Assembly (NCBI GenBank): GCA_002483265.1
Contig: DLHO01000027.1
Coordinates: 124,001 to 188,000 of the forward strand
Length of the DNA stretch: 64,000 nucleotides
Direction of reading: 5' to 3'
Origin: Flavobacteriales bacterium UBA7666
GTDB lineage: Bacteria; Bacteroidota; Bacteroidia; Flavobacteriales_D; Crocinitomicaceae
Shown: positions 17,103 through 26,026 of the stretch, in pieces
Position numbering within the stretch: the first letter of the stretch is position 1
Layout of the letters: each line of letters begins with the position of its first letter
Position numbers and translations under genes: made by a program
Notes under the pieces: generated by a model
The model's input: the letters and a program-made list of their open reading frames with translations, nothing else
Told to the model about the DNA's origin: nothing
The model's database searches: none

Positions 17103-17110
17103 TATTTTTG
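17103..17110 (+). promoter_or_regulatory. -7 element 4 bases before dxr
   Basis: TATTTTTG, spacer TCAA, then the ATG at 17115. Leaderless arrangement. Confidence 0.6.
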
Positions 17111-17114
17111 TCAA

Positions 17115-18266
17115 ATGCAGAAAAAAGGCGTTGCCATTCTCGGTTCTACTGGTTCTATAGGGACTCAGGCATTAGAAGTAATCCAAACTTATCCGGAGAA
17201 ATTCGACTTGCAAGTAATTACTGCCCAATCAAACGCAAAATTATTGATTGAACAAGCCAAATTATTTCAACCAAATGCGGTTGTAATTGGTGACGAGAGT
17301 AAATATCAGGAAGTGAAAGATGCGCTTTTTTCTGAAGACATTCATGTTTATGCCGGAAGTCAGGCGCTTTGTCAGGTAGTGGAATTCAATGAGGTAGATG
17401 TTGTACTCACAGCATTGGTTGGTTATGCAGGATTGAAACCCACACTGGCCGCAATAGAAGCCGGTAAAGACATCGCATTAGCTAATAAAGAAACATTGGT
17501 GGTGGCCGGTGAACTGGTGACAGCACGTGCACGCGCTAAAGGAATCAATATTTATCCGGTAGATTCGGAACATTCTGCTATTTTCCAATGTTTGGTCGGG
17601 GAATTTCACAATCCAATTGAAAAAATTTATCTGACTGCATCCGGAGGACCGTTCAGAGGTTGGAAAGCAGTTGATTTGAAATCGGTAACACCGGCACAGG
17701 CATTGAAACACCCCAATTGGTCAATGGGTGCAAAAATTACCATTGATTCCGCTTCCATGATGAATAAAGGATTGGAAGTGATTGAGGCGAAATGGCTTTT
17801 TGGCTTGAAGACAGAGCAGATCGATGTAATTGTTCACCCACAATCCATTGTCCATTCTCTGGTACAGTTTCAGGATGGAAGTATGAAAGCACAAATGGGA
17901 CTTCCAGATATGAAATTGCCGATTCAGTTTGCGTTAACTTATCCTGAACGATTCAAAACAGAATTTCCACGGTTCAACTTTTTGGATTATCCACAATTGA
18001 CTTTTGAAAAGGCGGATCCGGAAACTTTCCGAAATTTGCAATTAGCTTATGATGCATTGGAAAAACGCGGAACTGCAGCATGTGCCCTAAACGCCGCAAA
18101 TGAAGTTTCAGTTCAGTTTTTTTTAGAAGAAAAGATTGGGTTTTTAGACATTGCGCGAATCAATGAGCAGGTGATGTTGCAGACTCCATTTATTTCTGAA
18201 CCAAGCTATGAAGATTATGTGGAGACGGATCGAATTGCGCGTGAATTCGCTCTTAAATCCAGGTAA
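17115..18266 (+). CDS. dxr: 1-deoxy-D-xylulose-5-phosphate reductoisomerase
   Basis: Second step of the MEP isoprenoid pathway: rearranges and reduces DXP to 2-C-methylerythritol 4-phosphate with NADPH. 383 residues, the usual length. Motifs: the N-terminal NADPH site AILGSTGSIGTQALEV, the ALANKETLVVAGELV segment, the metal- and substrate-site PVDSEHSAIFQCL, the flexible loop TASGGPFRGW, HPNWSMGAKITIDSASMMNKGLE, and HPQSIVHSLVQFQDGS. The start is fixed by the N-terminal motif. Its 3' end overlaps the convergent DedA-like gene by 14 bases. Confidence 0.97.
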   Translation: MQKKGVAILGSTGSIGTQALEVIQTYPEKFDLQVITAQSNAKLLIEQAKLFQPNAVVIGDESKYQEVKDALFSEDIHVYAGSQALCQVVEFNEVDVVLTALVGYAGLKPTLAAIEAGKDIALANKETLVVAGELVTARARAKGINIYPVDSEHSAIFQCLVGEFHNPIEKIYLTASGGPFRGWKAVDLKSVTPAQALKHPNWSMGAKITIDSASMMNKGLEVIEAKWLFGLKTEQIDVIVHPQSIVHSLVQFQDGSMKAQMGLPDMKLPIQFALTYPERFKTEFPRFNFLDYPQLTFEKADPETFRNLQLAYDALEKRGTAACALNAANEVSVQFFLEEKIGFLDIARINEQVMLQTPFISEPSYEDYVETDRIAREFALKSR

Positions 18267-18666
18267 GATACGTCCAAAAGACAATCAAGTAGCGTACAAC
18301 TTTTCCTAGACTCATTAAGCCCATCGTTTTCCAAAAAGAAACCCGATAAACTCCAAGCACAACTAATAAAGGATCACCAATAATTGGCAGCCAGGAAAAC
18401 AGTGCTGTCCAAAAACCATAACGTTGTATCAGAATTTCGCTCCTTAGTAATTGCTTTTTACTAAGCATTTTTCTGCCATAATACCCGAGTATATAATTAG
18501 TGCTTCCACCAAGACAGTTTCCCAAACTAGCAGCAACTAAAATGGAAACGGGAGAATAGTCGCCGGAATTCAAGTAGAACAGGAGTGTTGCTTCAGAAGG
18601 AAATGGAATAATGGTTGATGCGAGAAAACACATCAGGAACAAACCAATTAAACCCCACTCAATCAT
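18253..18666 (-). CDS. DedA/YqaA-like small membrane protein
   Basis: 137 residues from the second of two adjacent ATGs (MIEWGLIGLFLMCFLAST). The first ATG at 18669 would be only 2 bases from the -7 element TACTTTTG, the second 5 bases. About four hydrophobic segments, with IIPFPSEATLLFY near the start and SLGNCLGGSTNYILGYYGRK in the middle, as in the SNARE-associated/DedA (YqaA) family. A later segment FWTALFSWLPIIGDPLLVVLG fits the family's conserved Gly-Asp region. Inner membrane; DedA proteins are linked to lipid carrier or phospholipid transport. Confidence 0.8.
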   Translation of the reverse strand: MIEWGLIGLFLMCFLASTIIPFPSEATLLFYLNSGDYSPVSILVAASLGNCLGGSTNYILGYYGRKMLSKKQLLRSEILIQRYGFWTALFSWLPIIGDPLLVVLGVYRVSFWKTMGLMSLGKVVRYLIVFWTYLTWI

Positions 18667-18671
18667 CATAA

Positions 18672-18679
18672 CAAAAGTA
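18672..18679 (-). promoter_or_regulatory. -7 element before the DedA-like gene
   Basis: TACTTTTG on the minus strand, 2 bases before the first ATG and 5 bases before the second. It supports the second ATG as start, in line with the other leaderless cases. Confidence 0.55.
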
Positions 18680-18680
18680 C

Positions 18681-18714
18681 AAACACAAAAAAATGGGGAC
18701 CAAAGTCCCCATTT
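18681..18714 (-). terminator. Intrinsic terminator of the 611-residue T9SS protein gene
   Basis: On the minus strand AAATGGGGAC, loop TTTG, GTCCCCATTT, followed by TTTTG (plus-strand stem 691-700 and 705-714 of this kilobase). A 10-bp perfect stem. It also lies just upstream of the DedA-like promoter. Confidence 0.85.
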
Positions 18715-18724
18715 CCAATTATAG

Positions 18725-18742
18725 TCCCGATAGCTATCGGGA
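18725..18742. repeat. 18-bp perfect palindrome
   Basis: TCCCGATAGCTATCGGGA is its own reverse complement. It lies between the stop codon of the T9SS gene and its terminator. It has no loop, so it could form a cruciform or bind a symmetric protein. The related core TCCCGAC/GTCGGGA occurs in the nested palindrome at 53.5 kb. Confidence 0.7.
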
Positions 18743-18747
18743 AAGAA

Positions 18748-20583
18748 TTATTTTTTAACGATACGTTTTGTGATAGTTTCACCACCAACGTTCAATGTGT
18801 AGTTGTAAATACCAGCTACAAAGTTTGTTCCGTCGATAGAGATAGATTGCTCACCAGCGTTCATTTTTGCAGCAGGAATTGTTGCAACTGTACGACCAGC
18901 AAGATCTGTAACTACAGCAGAAACTTGTGCATCCGCTTTCAAGTTGAACTTGATTTCTGTTGTTCCAACAAATGGGTTAGGATAAACCGTAACGTCTGTT
19001 GCAGAAGTTAATTCATTCAAACCTAATGTAGGATCAAAGTTCAAACGAACCCAAGGTGTTTCTGTTGTGTAATATCTGTTTGCTTGAACAGTGATATCAT
19101 CTCCGTCTACGAAGAATGAAGTTTGAGGAACCGAAGTACCAGCATTTGCAATTTTAACATTCGGAGAATAACATCCGACCATTACAAAGTAAGTTGTACC
19201 TGTTTCCAATGCTAAAGGGGAACCTAGGTAAATAGTCATGTTTGTATTAATTTGACCAGCTGTCAATGTAATAACGTCAGATTCTCCTACCCAAACGATA
19301 TCTCCGGATACTGGATCAATTTTATGAATTCTAGCATAAATTTCAGATCCTACTGGAGTTCCTGTAGCAAAACGTACATCAACACCTTTTACATCTTGAT
19401 CTGCCCAGATATCATAAAAGTTTCCTGCTTGAAACAAATCTACTCCGTTATCAGTGTATCCGTTAGCAACGCCGTTATCTCTTGCATAGATGTAGTTTGT
19501 AACATCGAAAGAGAAGTTGTTCAATACGTTATTTACAGGAACATCATCAACGTCTGTAGCTGTCAACGTTCTTGTAACATTATACGTTCCAACCGCACTT
19601 GGAGTGAATTGAGTAGTTAAAAACAAACTATCGCTTGCCCCTACAGCAACTGTTGCAGCTGCGCTTGTTCCGTTAAAAGTAGCTGCACCTGTAACGCCAA
19701 CACCGTATATAACGTTTGTCATTGGAGATCCACCTTCATTTTTAACATTTAGAGAGTAATCGATCGGAGCGATTTGCGTCGTAGGAATTTTGAAATACGC
19801 TAATCCTTCAGTACCCCAGTAATCATTAGTGACTTTTAAATCGTAATCTGCTGGAGTTGAAATTGCTACGTCGTCAATGTTCCATCCGTAAGTAACCCAT
19901 ACGTTCTCGTCAGTTGCTTGAGCCGGGAAACGTGTTGTCCAGTGGAAACGAACCTTAAGTGATGTAGATCCTCCAGGAATATATGAAGCCAAGTTAATAG
20001 TTTCAATAGTTGGGTTAGCGTAAGGATCTCCACCAGATAGAGATAAAACCCCTTTATCTGAGTTATTACCTACAGTAATCCAACTAGTACCATTGTTTAC
20101 TGAAATCTGGAACTCTTGTAAGTCATTGAACAATGCACCATTTTGCATGAATGACAAAACCAAGTTTTGAGATGAAATAGTAATCGCTGTCGTTTGCGTC
20201 AAATAGTAATCAACATTCAATGCTTGCGTTCCCGGAGTTAAAGTAGGGTTTCCGTTTCCTAACTCTGCGAAGTTACCGTCAGAAGTAGAGTTGATAATCC
20301 CTTGGGTTGTGTTGTTTGCCCAACCTTCTTTCGTCGCGTTGATGTTCCAACCAAAGTTACCACCTGTTTGTCCGTCATTGTCTATTGTCCAATCACTAGG
20401 AGTAGAAAAGTCGCTTGACCAAATTGTCGTTCCAAGAGACTTAGCTGGAGTCACAGGAGTTGCTTTATGGTTTGCTGTGCTAATTGTTTGTGCCATTCGA
20501 GGTGAAGCAACTAGTTTTCCGTTTTGAGCAAAAGCTCCTGAAACTAGTAACAATCCCGATAACAAAGTAATTTGTTTTTTCAT
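18748..20583 (-). CDS. Secreted T9SS sorting-domain protein
   Basis: 611 residues. Signal peptide MKKQITLLSGLLLVSGAFAQ. About 50-240: a jelly-roll, choice-of-anchor-like domain (WSSDFSTPSDWTIDNDG, LGNGNPTLTPGTQALN, VWVTYGWNIDDVAIS). About 240-360: Ig-like strands. About 365-510: another beta domain. About 525-611: T9SS type A sorting domain (VYPNPFVGTTEIKFNL, VVTDLAGRTVATI, GIYNYTLNVGGETITKRIVKK). Secreted through the T9SS and probably attached to the surface. It has a long A/T-rich leader and a strong terminator. Function unknown, perhaps adhesive. Confidence 0.9.
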   Translation of the reverse strand: MKKQITLLSGLLLVSGAFAQNGKLVASPRMAQTISTANHKATPVTPAKSLGTTIWSSDFSTPSDWTIDNDGQTGGNFGWNINATKEGWANNTTQGIINSTSDGNFAELGNGNPTLTPGTQALNVDYYLTQTTAITISSQNLVLSFMQNGALFNDLQEFQISVNNGTSWITVGNNSDKGVLSLSGGDPYANPTIETINLASYIPGGSTSLKVRFHWTTRFPAQATDENVWVTYGWNIDDVAISTPADYDLKVTNDYWGTEGLAYFKIPTTQIAPIDYSLNVKNEGGSPMTNVIYGVGVTGAATFNGTSAAATVAVGASDSLFLTTQFTPSAVGTYNVTRTLTATDVDDVPVNNVLNNFSFDVTNYIYARDNGVANGYTDNGVDLFQAGNFYDIWADQDVKGVDVRFATGTPVGSEIYARIHKIDPVSGDIVWVGESDVITLTAGQINTNMTIYLGSPLALETGTTYFVMVGCYSPNVKIANAGTSVPQTSFFVDGDDITVQANRYYTTETPWVRLNFDPTLGLNELTSATDVTVYPNPFVGTTEIKFNLKADAQVSAVVTDLAGRTVATIPAAKMNAGEQSISIDGTNFVAGIYNYTLNVGGETITKRIVKK

Positions 20584-20656
20584 GTTTTCTTTAATTTACG
20601 AAGTTCTAAATTTAATTATTTGACCCATAAAAGGTCAACTTATTTATTAAACGGTA

Positions 20657-21448
20657 CTAATTAAGAAATGAACGGTAATTGCTGTCCTTTAAAAAGGGGA
20701 TTTTCTCCCGTAATTGAGCCAGTTCATGATAACTAATCCTATATGTAATGACGCTTTCGGAATTCGAAAGGTTGGAAAGTTCTTCTCCAAGAAGGTTAAT
20801 TAATTTGCTTTGGCCATTATAAAATAAGCCCGAATTGTCTGTTCCAACTCTATTTAGGCCTGCAACATAACATTGATTTTCGATAGCTCTTGCCGGTAAA
20901 AGTGTTGACCAATGATGAATTCTTCTTTCCGGCCAGTTTGCTACATAAAGTAAAAGATCATAAAACGGCTTTCCTGCAATCTCTCCATTTCGGATGTTTT
21001 CCGGAAAACGCAGATCATAACAAATCTGTAAATTGATTTTCCAGCCTAAATAATCAACGATTACCTCTTTCGAACCCGCAGTAAAGTGGATCGATTCTTC
21101 TGCCATTCCGAATAACTTCCGTTTATCATAATAAGTAATGGTTCCATCCGGCTCAGCAAATATCCCGCGATTGAAATAGTTTCCATGCTCTTCTATAATA
21201 AGAGAAGTATAAAAAGCGGCATTTTTTTCTTTTGCCTGTTGTTTCAACCAGAAAATGCTGTGGCTGTCTTCCATTTTTTCAGCCAGCTCTTTGGTGTTCA
21301 TTGAAAAACCCGTTTGGAACATTTCGGGTAAAAGAACAAGGTCGGTTTCAGAAACGGATTTTAATAACTCTTCGTAATGCGCTAAGTTGGCAGCTTTGTC
21401 TTCCCAAAGTTGATTTGCCTGAATAAATGTGATTCTTAGATCTTGCAT
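20657..21448 (-). CDS. Nitrilase-family amidohydrolase (probable omega-amidase)
   Basis: 263 residues. The Glu-Lys-Cys triad of the nitrilase superfamily is visible: Glu in LLPEMFQTGFSMN, Lys in YDKRKLFGMA, Cys in QICYDLRFPE. VANWPERRIHHWSTLLPARAIENQCYVAGLNRVG is the conserved later part. The sequence resembles YafV/Nit2-type omega-amidases, which hydrolyse 2-oxoglutaramate or its methionine-salvage analogue. It overlaps the aminotransferase gene by 13 bases; that gene's product would generate the substrate, so the pair works together. Cytosolic. Confidence 0.85.
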   Translation of the reverse strand: MQDLRITFIQANQLWEDKAANLAHYEELLKSVSETDLVLLPEMFQTGFSMNTKELAEKMEDSHSIFWLKQQAKEKNAAFYTSLIIEEHGNYFNRGIFAEPDGTITYYDKRKLFGMAEESIHFTAGSKEVIVDYLGWKINLQICYDLRFPENIRNGEIAGKPFYDLLLYVANWPERRIHHWSTLLPARAIENQCYVAGLNRVGTDNSGLFYNGQSKLINLLGEELSNLSNSESVITYRISYHELAQLREKIPFLKDSNYRSFLN

Positions 21449-22566
21449 AATCTTTCTGCTGCTTGAATGAGTGTTTCATCTGTTTTTGCAAAACAAAAAC
21501 GAATGGTGTGATAATCGTTCAGTCCTTCATAAAAAACGGAAAGCGGAATAGCTGCAACGCCAACTTCTTTTACCAGCCACTCACAAAAGGGAACATCCGG
21601 AAGATCAGAAATGGCATTGTATCTGACCGTTTGAAAGTAAGTTCCCTCGCTGGGTAGAAATTCAAACTTACTTTTAGCCATGAGTTCTTTAAAACGGTCG
21701 CGCTTGTCCTGATAAAACTGTCCTAAAGTGGTAACATCAGTTGTTGAAATATAATCTGCTAATGTTTTTTGTGCGACACTATTTACTGAGAACACCAAAA
21801 ACTGATGCACTTTCTTGATCTCTTTTAGAATGTATTCCGGAGCAATAAGGTAACCGACTTTCCATCCGGTTAAATGAAAAGTTTTACCAAACGAAGAGAC
21901 TATAATACTTCTGTTTCGCAAAACTTCATGATTATGTGCGGAAAAGTGCTTTTTTTCGAAAGTAATGAATTCATACACTTCGTCGGAACACAAAATCAAA
22001 TTCGGATGATCAATCATGACCTGAACCAAGGCATCAAAATCTTCCTGTTCCATCATTTTACCAGAAGGATTATGCGGATTGTTGATAATCAACACCCGTG
22101 TTTTTTGATTCACCGTTTGTCTCAGCTCACGCCAGTCAATCGTAAAATCTTCCCGCATAGGAATATGAATTGCTTTTCCACCTGCCAAATGCACAGCGGG
22201 ACTGTAACAATCATATGCCGGATCCAAAATCACTACTTCATCTCCCGGATGAACCAATGCCTGAAGTGCTGCAAAAATTCCCTGGGTTGCTCCCGCTGTC
22301 ACCAAAATTTCAGATGATGGATTTACTTCTCTTTTATAAACCCGGTGAACCAAAGCAGCAATTCCCTCCAATAAACCGGGAAGTCCAGCCATAGGAGCAT
22401 ATTGATGCACATTTTCTCTGCTGTTTTTTGTCAGTAATTCTTCAATCAACGGATCAATTGGAAAATTTGGAAACCCTTGAGAAAGATTAATGGCCTGATA
22501 TTCATTGGCCATTTGACTCATAGTTGTGAAGATGGTAGTTCCTACTTTTGGAAGTTTTGTTTGCAT
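21436..22566 (-). CDS. Methionine aminotransferase, YbdL/KAT-like
   Basis: 376 residues, PLP fold type I, class I/II. Motifs: INLSQGFPNFP at the start, TAGATQGIFAALQALVHPGDEVVI, NNPHNPSGKMM, CSDEVYEFITFE, and the PLP lysine in SSFGKTFHLTGWKVGY. The closest relatives I recognise are YbdL (methionine aminotransferase) and eukaryotic kynurenine aminotransferase/glutamine transaminase K. It is translationally coupled to the omega-amidase. The kynurenine activity of this fold is notable with kynU-kmo about 10 kb away, but a kynurenine role is inference. Cytosolic. Confidence 0.85.
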   Translation of the reverse strand: MQTKLPKVGTTIFTTMSQMANEYQAINLSQGFPNFPIDPLIEELLTKNSRENVHQYAPMAGLPGLLEGIAALVHRVYKREVNPSSEILVTAGATQGIFAALQALVHPGDEVVILDPAYDCYSPAVHLAGGKAIHIPMREDFTIDWRELRQTVNQKTRVLIINNPHNPSGKMMEQEDFDALVQVMIDHPNLILCSDEVYEFITFEKKHFSAHNHEVLRNRSIIVSSFGKTFHLTGWKVGYLIAPEYILKEIKKVHQFLVFSVNSVAQKTLADYISTTDVTTLGQFYQDKRDRFKELMAKSKFEFLPSEGTYFQTVRYNAISDLPDVPFCEWLVKEVGVAAIPLSVFYEGLNDYHTIRFCFAKTDETLIQAAERLCKI

Positions 22567-22655
22567 GGGTTACATTTGTTTGCAGTAACAAAGTAAATCA
22601 TTCCTTTATTATCTGATGCTTTCAGAGTAGGATATTTAATAGGAATTCACTTAAA

Positions 22656-22919
22656 ATGAAGGTAATGAAACTCCAAATTTTCGCATTTCTCGCTCTTTTT
22701 TCTTTATTAATGACTTCTTGCAGTGAAGATTCTATTTGTGATTGCATCCGTGCCAGTGATGAATTAACTGAAAAGTACGACCAACTGCGCACCGAAAAGC
22801 TAACAGTAAAGGGTCAAAAAGAAGTGAAAGAACTCATCCAAACAAAGAAGGCTAAATGCAAAGAATTCGAACTGATGAGTGGTCCGGAAATGATGGAAAG
22901 AAAGGCAAGCTGCAAGTAG
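22656..22919 (+). CDS. Small lipoprotein of unknown function
   Basis: 87 residues. Signal with lipobox LMTSCSE (lipidated Cys 22). The mature part carries four further cysteines (two in SICDCIR, one in KKAKCKEFEL, one near the C-terminus in RKASCK) and is otherwise a charged helix pair, so two disulfides are plausible. Small helical lipoproteins with this CxC pattern occur in flavobacteria, but I cannot name a family. The start is preceded by AATGAAGGT; an alternative ATG 3 codons later is possible. Confidence 0.7.
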   Translation: MKVMKLQIFAFLALFSLLMTSCSEDSICDCIRASDELTEKYDQLRTEKLTVKGQKEVKELIQTKKAKCKEFELMSGPEMMERKASCK

Positions 22920-23055
22920 TTGGCCGGAATCAATTTTGTCTGAATTTCAGCATGGTCGCGGATTTAAATTCCATTCTTGAATGTCTATCGAAACCTTCTA
23001 GTTTGACTTAACAAATATTCCAAACTAAATCGAAATAATAAAACGCGAATTTCGC

Positions 23056-23063
23056 TATCTTTG
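23056..23063 (+). promoter_or_regulatory. -7 promoter element of gcvP
   Basis: TATCTTTG, 47 bases before the ATG at 23111. The leader has no glycine riboswitch that I can recognise. Confidence 0.5.
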
Positions 23064-23110
23064 CACCTGCTTACCAGTAAAGGTAGGTTTCAAAAAAGCG
23101 TGAAATTTTT

Positions 23111-25942
23111 ATGAGTGCATTTTCATCCCGTCACATTGGACCTGATTCAGCTGAGAAATCTGAGATGTTAGCTGCTATTGGTGTTAAATCAATTCAAGAA
23201 TTAATAGATAAAACGATCCCTTCACATATTCGTTTATCAGGAGAATTAAAAATCGATAGTGCCTTGAGTGAGCAAGAATATTTGCAGCACATCACGGCAC
23301 TTGGTGCTCAAAACAAAGTATATAAATCTTTTATTGGTTTAGGATACAATGAAACAATCGTTCCTTCGGTGATCTTGCGAAACGTTTTAGAGAATCCGGG
23401 ATGGTATACTGCTTATACTCCTTACCAAGCTGAAATTTCTCAAGGTCGTTTAGAAGCCTTGTTGAATTTTCAAACGATGGTGTTGGAATTGTCAGGAATG
23501 GAAATTGCAAACGCATCATTATTAGATGAAGGAACTGCAGCATCCGAAGCAATGATTTTGTTTTGGAATTCGCGTTCTCGTCAAGAATCAAAGGATGGAG
23601 TGAATAAATTCTTCATTTCTAAAAATGCGTTCCCTCAAACAAAAGATGTTGTTTTGGGTCGTGCTTTGAATTTGGGGATCGAATTGGTTGAAGGTGATGA
23701 TACAACTTTCACAAACGACGGAACTTATTTTGGTGCAATCCTTCAATACCCGGATGTTCATGGAAACATTACAGATTTGGGGGGATTTATCGGAAGAAAC
23801 GAAGGATTACGTGTTGCAGTAGCTGCTGATATTTTAGCGTTGGTTGTCTTGAAATCACCAGGATCTTTGGGTGCTGATGTGGTTTTTGGTTCTTCTCAAC
23901 GATTTGGTGTTCCAATGGGATACGGTGGACCTCACGCAGCATTTTTTGCAGCAAAAGACGAATACAAACGCTCTATGCCGGGTCGAATCATTGGTGTATC
24001 GAAAGATGCAGATGACAACATGGCTTTGCGTATGGCTTTGCAAACACGTGAACAACACATTAAAAGAGATAAAGCAACTTCAAATATTTGTACAGCACAA
24101 GCATTGTTAGCAGTAATGGCTTCCATGTATGCAGTATATCACGGTCCGGTTGGAATGAGAGAAATTGCCAACCATGTAAATGTTTTGGCTACTTCTACAG
24201 CGAGCGGATTGAAAGCAGCAGGAATTGAGATTGGTTCCGATTCATTCTTTGATACCGTTTGGGTAAAAGGAGTGGACACTGCAAAAATCAAAGCGGCAGC
24301 TGAAGCAAAAGGAATGAATTTCCGCATCATCAATGCTTCCGAATTAACGATCAGCTTTGGTGAGCCTCATACTTTAGAAGATGTAGCAACTATTTTGGAA
24401 ATCTTCGGAGCAAATGCAATTTTCACTGCATCTACCCTGGGTGTTTCTGTTTTACGTGCTGATGACATATTCACACATGCAACGTTCAACAAACATCATT
24501 CTGAATCCAAAATGATGCGTTACCTGAAACGTTTGGAGAATAAAGATCTTTCATTGGTTCATTCCATGATTCCATTGGGATCTTGTACCATGAAATTAAA
24601 TGCAGCTTCTGAGTTGATTCCGATTACGAATCCTCAGTTTGCAAATATGCACCCATTTGCTCCGGTTGATCAGGCAGCTGGTTACCACGCAATGTTCCGT
24701 CAGTTGGAAAAGGATTTGTGTGAATCTACAGGATTTGCAGCGATGTCTTTACAACCAAATTCAGGAGCTCAGGGTGAGTATGCTGGTTTGATGGTGATCA
24801 AAGCATACCATGAAAGCCGTGGCGATAAGCAACGTACAAAAATGATCATTCCTTCTTCTGCACACGGAACAAATCCGGCTTCTGCAGTAATGGCAGGAAT
24901 GGAAGTCGTTGTAACAGGTTGTGACGAAAACGGAAACATCAACATCGAAGAATTGAAAACGGTGGCGAACCAAATCGGAAACGAATTGGCCGGCTTGATG
25001 GTAACGTATCCATCAACTCACGGAGTTTACGAAGAAGGAATTCGCGAAATTACATCCATCATCCATGAAAATGGTGGACAAGTATACATGGATGGTGCAA
25101 ACATGAATGCTCAAGTTGGATTAACAAATCCCGGAAACATTGGAGCAGACGTTTGTCACTTGAACTTACACAAAACATTTGCAATTCCTCACGGAGGTGG
25201 TGGACCAGGAATGGGACCAATCGGAGTTGCAGCTCATTTAGCTCCTTTCTTGCCAAGCAATCCGGTTGTTGCAGCAGGAGGAAGCACACCAATTCACGCA
25301 GTCTCTGCAGCACCTTACGGAAGCGCCTTGATCTTATTGATTTCTTACGGATATATCAAAATGTTGGGAGCCGAAGGATTGCGCCAATCTACAGAAGCGG
25401 CAATCTTGAATGCAAACTACATAGCAGCAAAATTGAAAGGTCATTACGACGTATTGTACTCCGGTAAAAACGGAACAGTAGCTCACGAGATGATTTTAGA
25501 TTGCCGTGATTTCAAGAAAACAGCAGACGTAGAAGTTGCTGATATGGCAAAACGCTTAATCGATTTCAACTTCCACGCACCTACAGTTTCTTTCCCGGTA
25601 GCGGGAACCTTGATGGTTGAACCTACAGAATCAGAAGACAAAGAAGAATTGGATCGTTTCATCGAAGCAATGATCAAGATTCGTCAAGAAATTGCTGACA
25701 TCGAAAGCGGAAAAGCTGACAAAGAGAATAATTTATTGAAAAACGCTCCGCACACAGCAGATTGTATCATCAATAAAGATTGGAACTACCCGTATTCTCC
25801 ACAAGAAGCAGCTTATCCGGTTGCTTACTTAAAAGATTGGAAATACTGGGTTCCGGTTCGCCGTGTAGACAACGCATACGGAGACAGAAACTTAGTGTGT
25901 TCTTGTCCGAGTGTAGAGAGCTACATGCACGTGGAAGCTTAA
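23111..25942 (+). CDS. gcvP: Glycine dehydrogenase (decarboxylating), P protein
   Basis: 943 residues, the single-chain form. It decarboxylates glycine with PLP and passes the aminomethyl group to the H protein lipoate, feeding 5,10-methylenetetrahydrofolate (the substrate of metF). Both halves show the expected motifs: N-terminal RHIGPD, YTPYQAEISQGRLEALLNFQTM, and in the catalytic half MIPLGSCTMKLN, SAHGTNPASA, the PLP lysine in LHKTFAIPHGGGGPGMGP (near 688), and the C-terminal CSCPSVE. Codon use looks like that of a highly expressed gene. gcvH and gcvT are not nearby. Confidence 0.97.
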   Translation: MSAFSSRHIGPDSAEKSEMLAAIGVKSIQELIDKTIPSHIRLSGELKIDSALSEQEYLQHITALGAQNKVYKSFIGLGYNETIVPSVILRNVLENPGWYTAYTPYQAEISQGRLEALLNFQTMVLELSGMEIANASLLDEGTAASEAMILFWNSRSRQESKDGVNKFFISKNAFPQTKDVVLGRALNLGIELVEGDDTTFTNDGTYFGAILQYPDVHGNITDLGGFIGRNEGLRVAVAADILALVVLKSPGSLGADVVFGSSQRFGVPMGYGGPHAAFFAAKDEYKRSMPGRIIGVSKDADDNMALRMALQTREQHIKRDKATSNICTAQALLAVMASMYAVYHGPVGMREIANHVNVLATSTASGLKAAGIEIGSDSFFDTVWVKGVDTAKIKAAAEAKGMNFRIINASELTISFGEPHTLEDVATILEIFGANAIFTASTLGVSVLRADDIFTHATFNKHHSESKMMRYLKRLENKDLSLVHSMIPLGSCTMKLNAASELIPITNPQFANMHPFAPVDQAAGYHAMFRQLEKDLCESTGFAAMSLQPNSGAQGEYAGLMVIKAYHESRGDKQRTKMIIPSSAHGTNPASAVMAGMEVVVTGCDENGNINIEELKTVANQIGNELAGLMVTYPSTHGVYEEGIREITSIIHENGGQVYMDGANMNAQVGLTNPGNIGADVCHLNLHKTFAIPHGGGGPGMGPIGVAAHLAPFLPSNPVVAAGGSTPIHAVSAAPYGSALILLISYGYIKMLGAEGLRQSTEAAILNANYIAAKLKGHYDVLYSGKNGTVAHEMILDCRDFKKTADVEVADMAKRLIDFNFHAPTVSFPVAGTLMVEPTESEDKEELDRFIEAMIKIRQEIADIESGKADKENNLLKNAPHTADCIINKDWNYPYSPQEAAYPVAYLKDWKYWVPVRRVDNAYGDRNLVCSCPSVESYMHVEA

Positions 25943-25954
25943 AATTTAATTTTA

Positions 25955-25962
25955 TATCTTTG
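25955..25962 (+). promoter_or_regulatory. -7 promoter element upstream of the ELWxxDGT gene
   Basis: TATCTTTG lies immediately before the hairpin that ends at 26000. A transcript starting here would run through that terminator-like hairpin before reaching the ATG at 26027. Confidence 0.5.
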
Positions 25963-26009
25963 ATCCGACTGCGAGTTAATGAATTGACTGGTAGTCGGAT
26001 TTTTATTTT
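25963..26009 (+). terminator. Terminator after gcvP, possibly an attenuator of the next gene
   Basis: ATCCGACT (25963-25970) pairs with AGTCGGAT (25993-26000), then TTTTATTTT. It is 20 bases after the gcvP stop, the right place for the gcvP terminator, but it also sits downstream of the -7 element of the next gene. Confidence 0.75.
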
Positions 26010-26026
26010 GAATAAATCACCTGAAT

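Noticed and set aside
22920..23110. Possible glycine riboswitch upstream of gcvP
   Set aside because: None of the glycine aptamer core motifs were recognised; only a promoter element and a short CTTACCA/GGTAGG-like pairing are visible.
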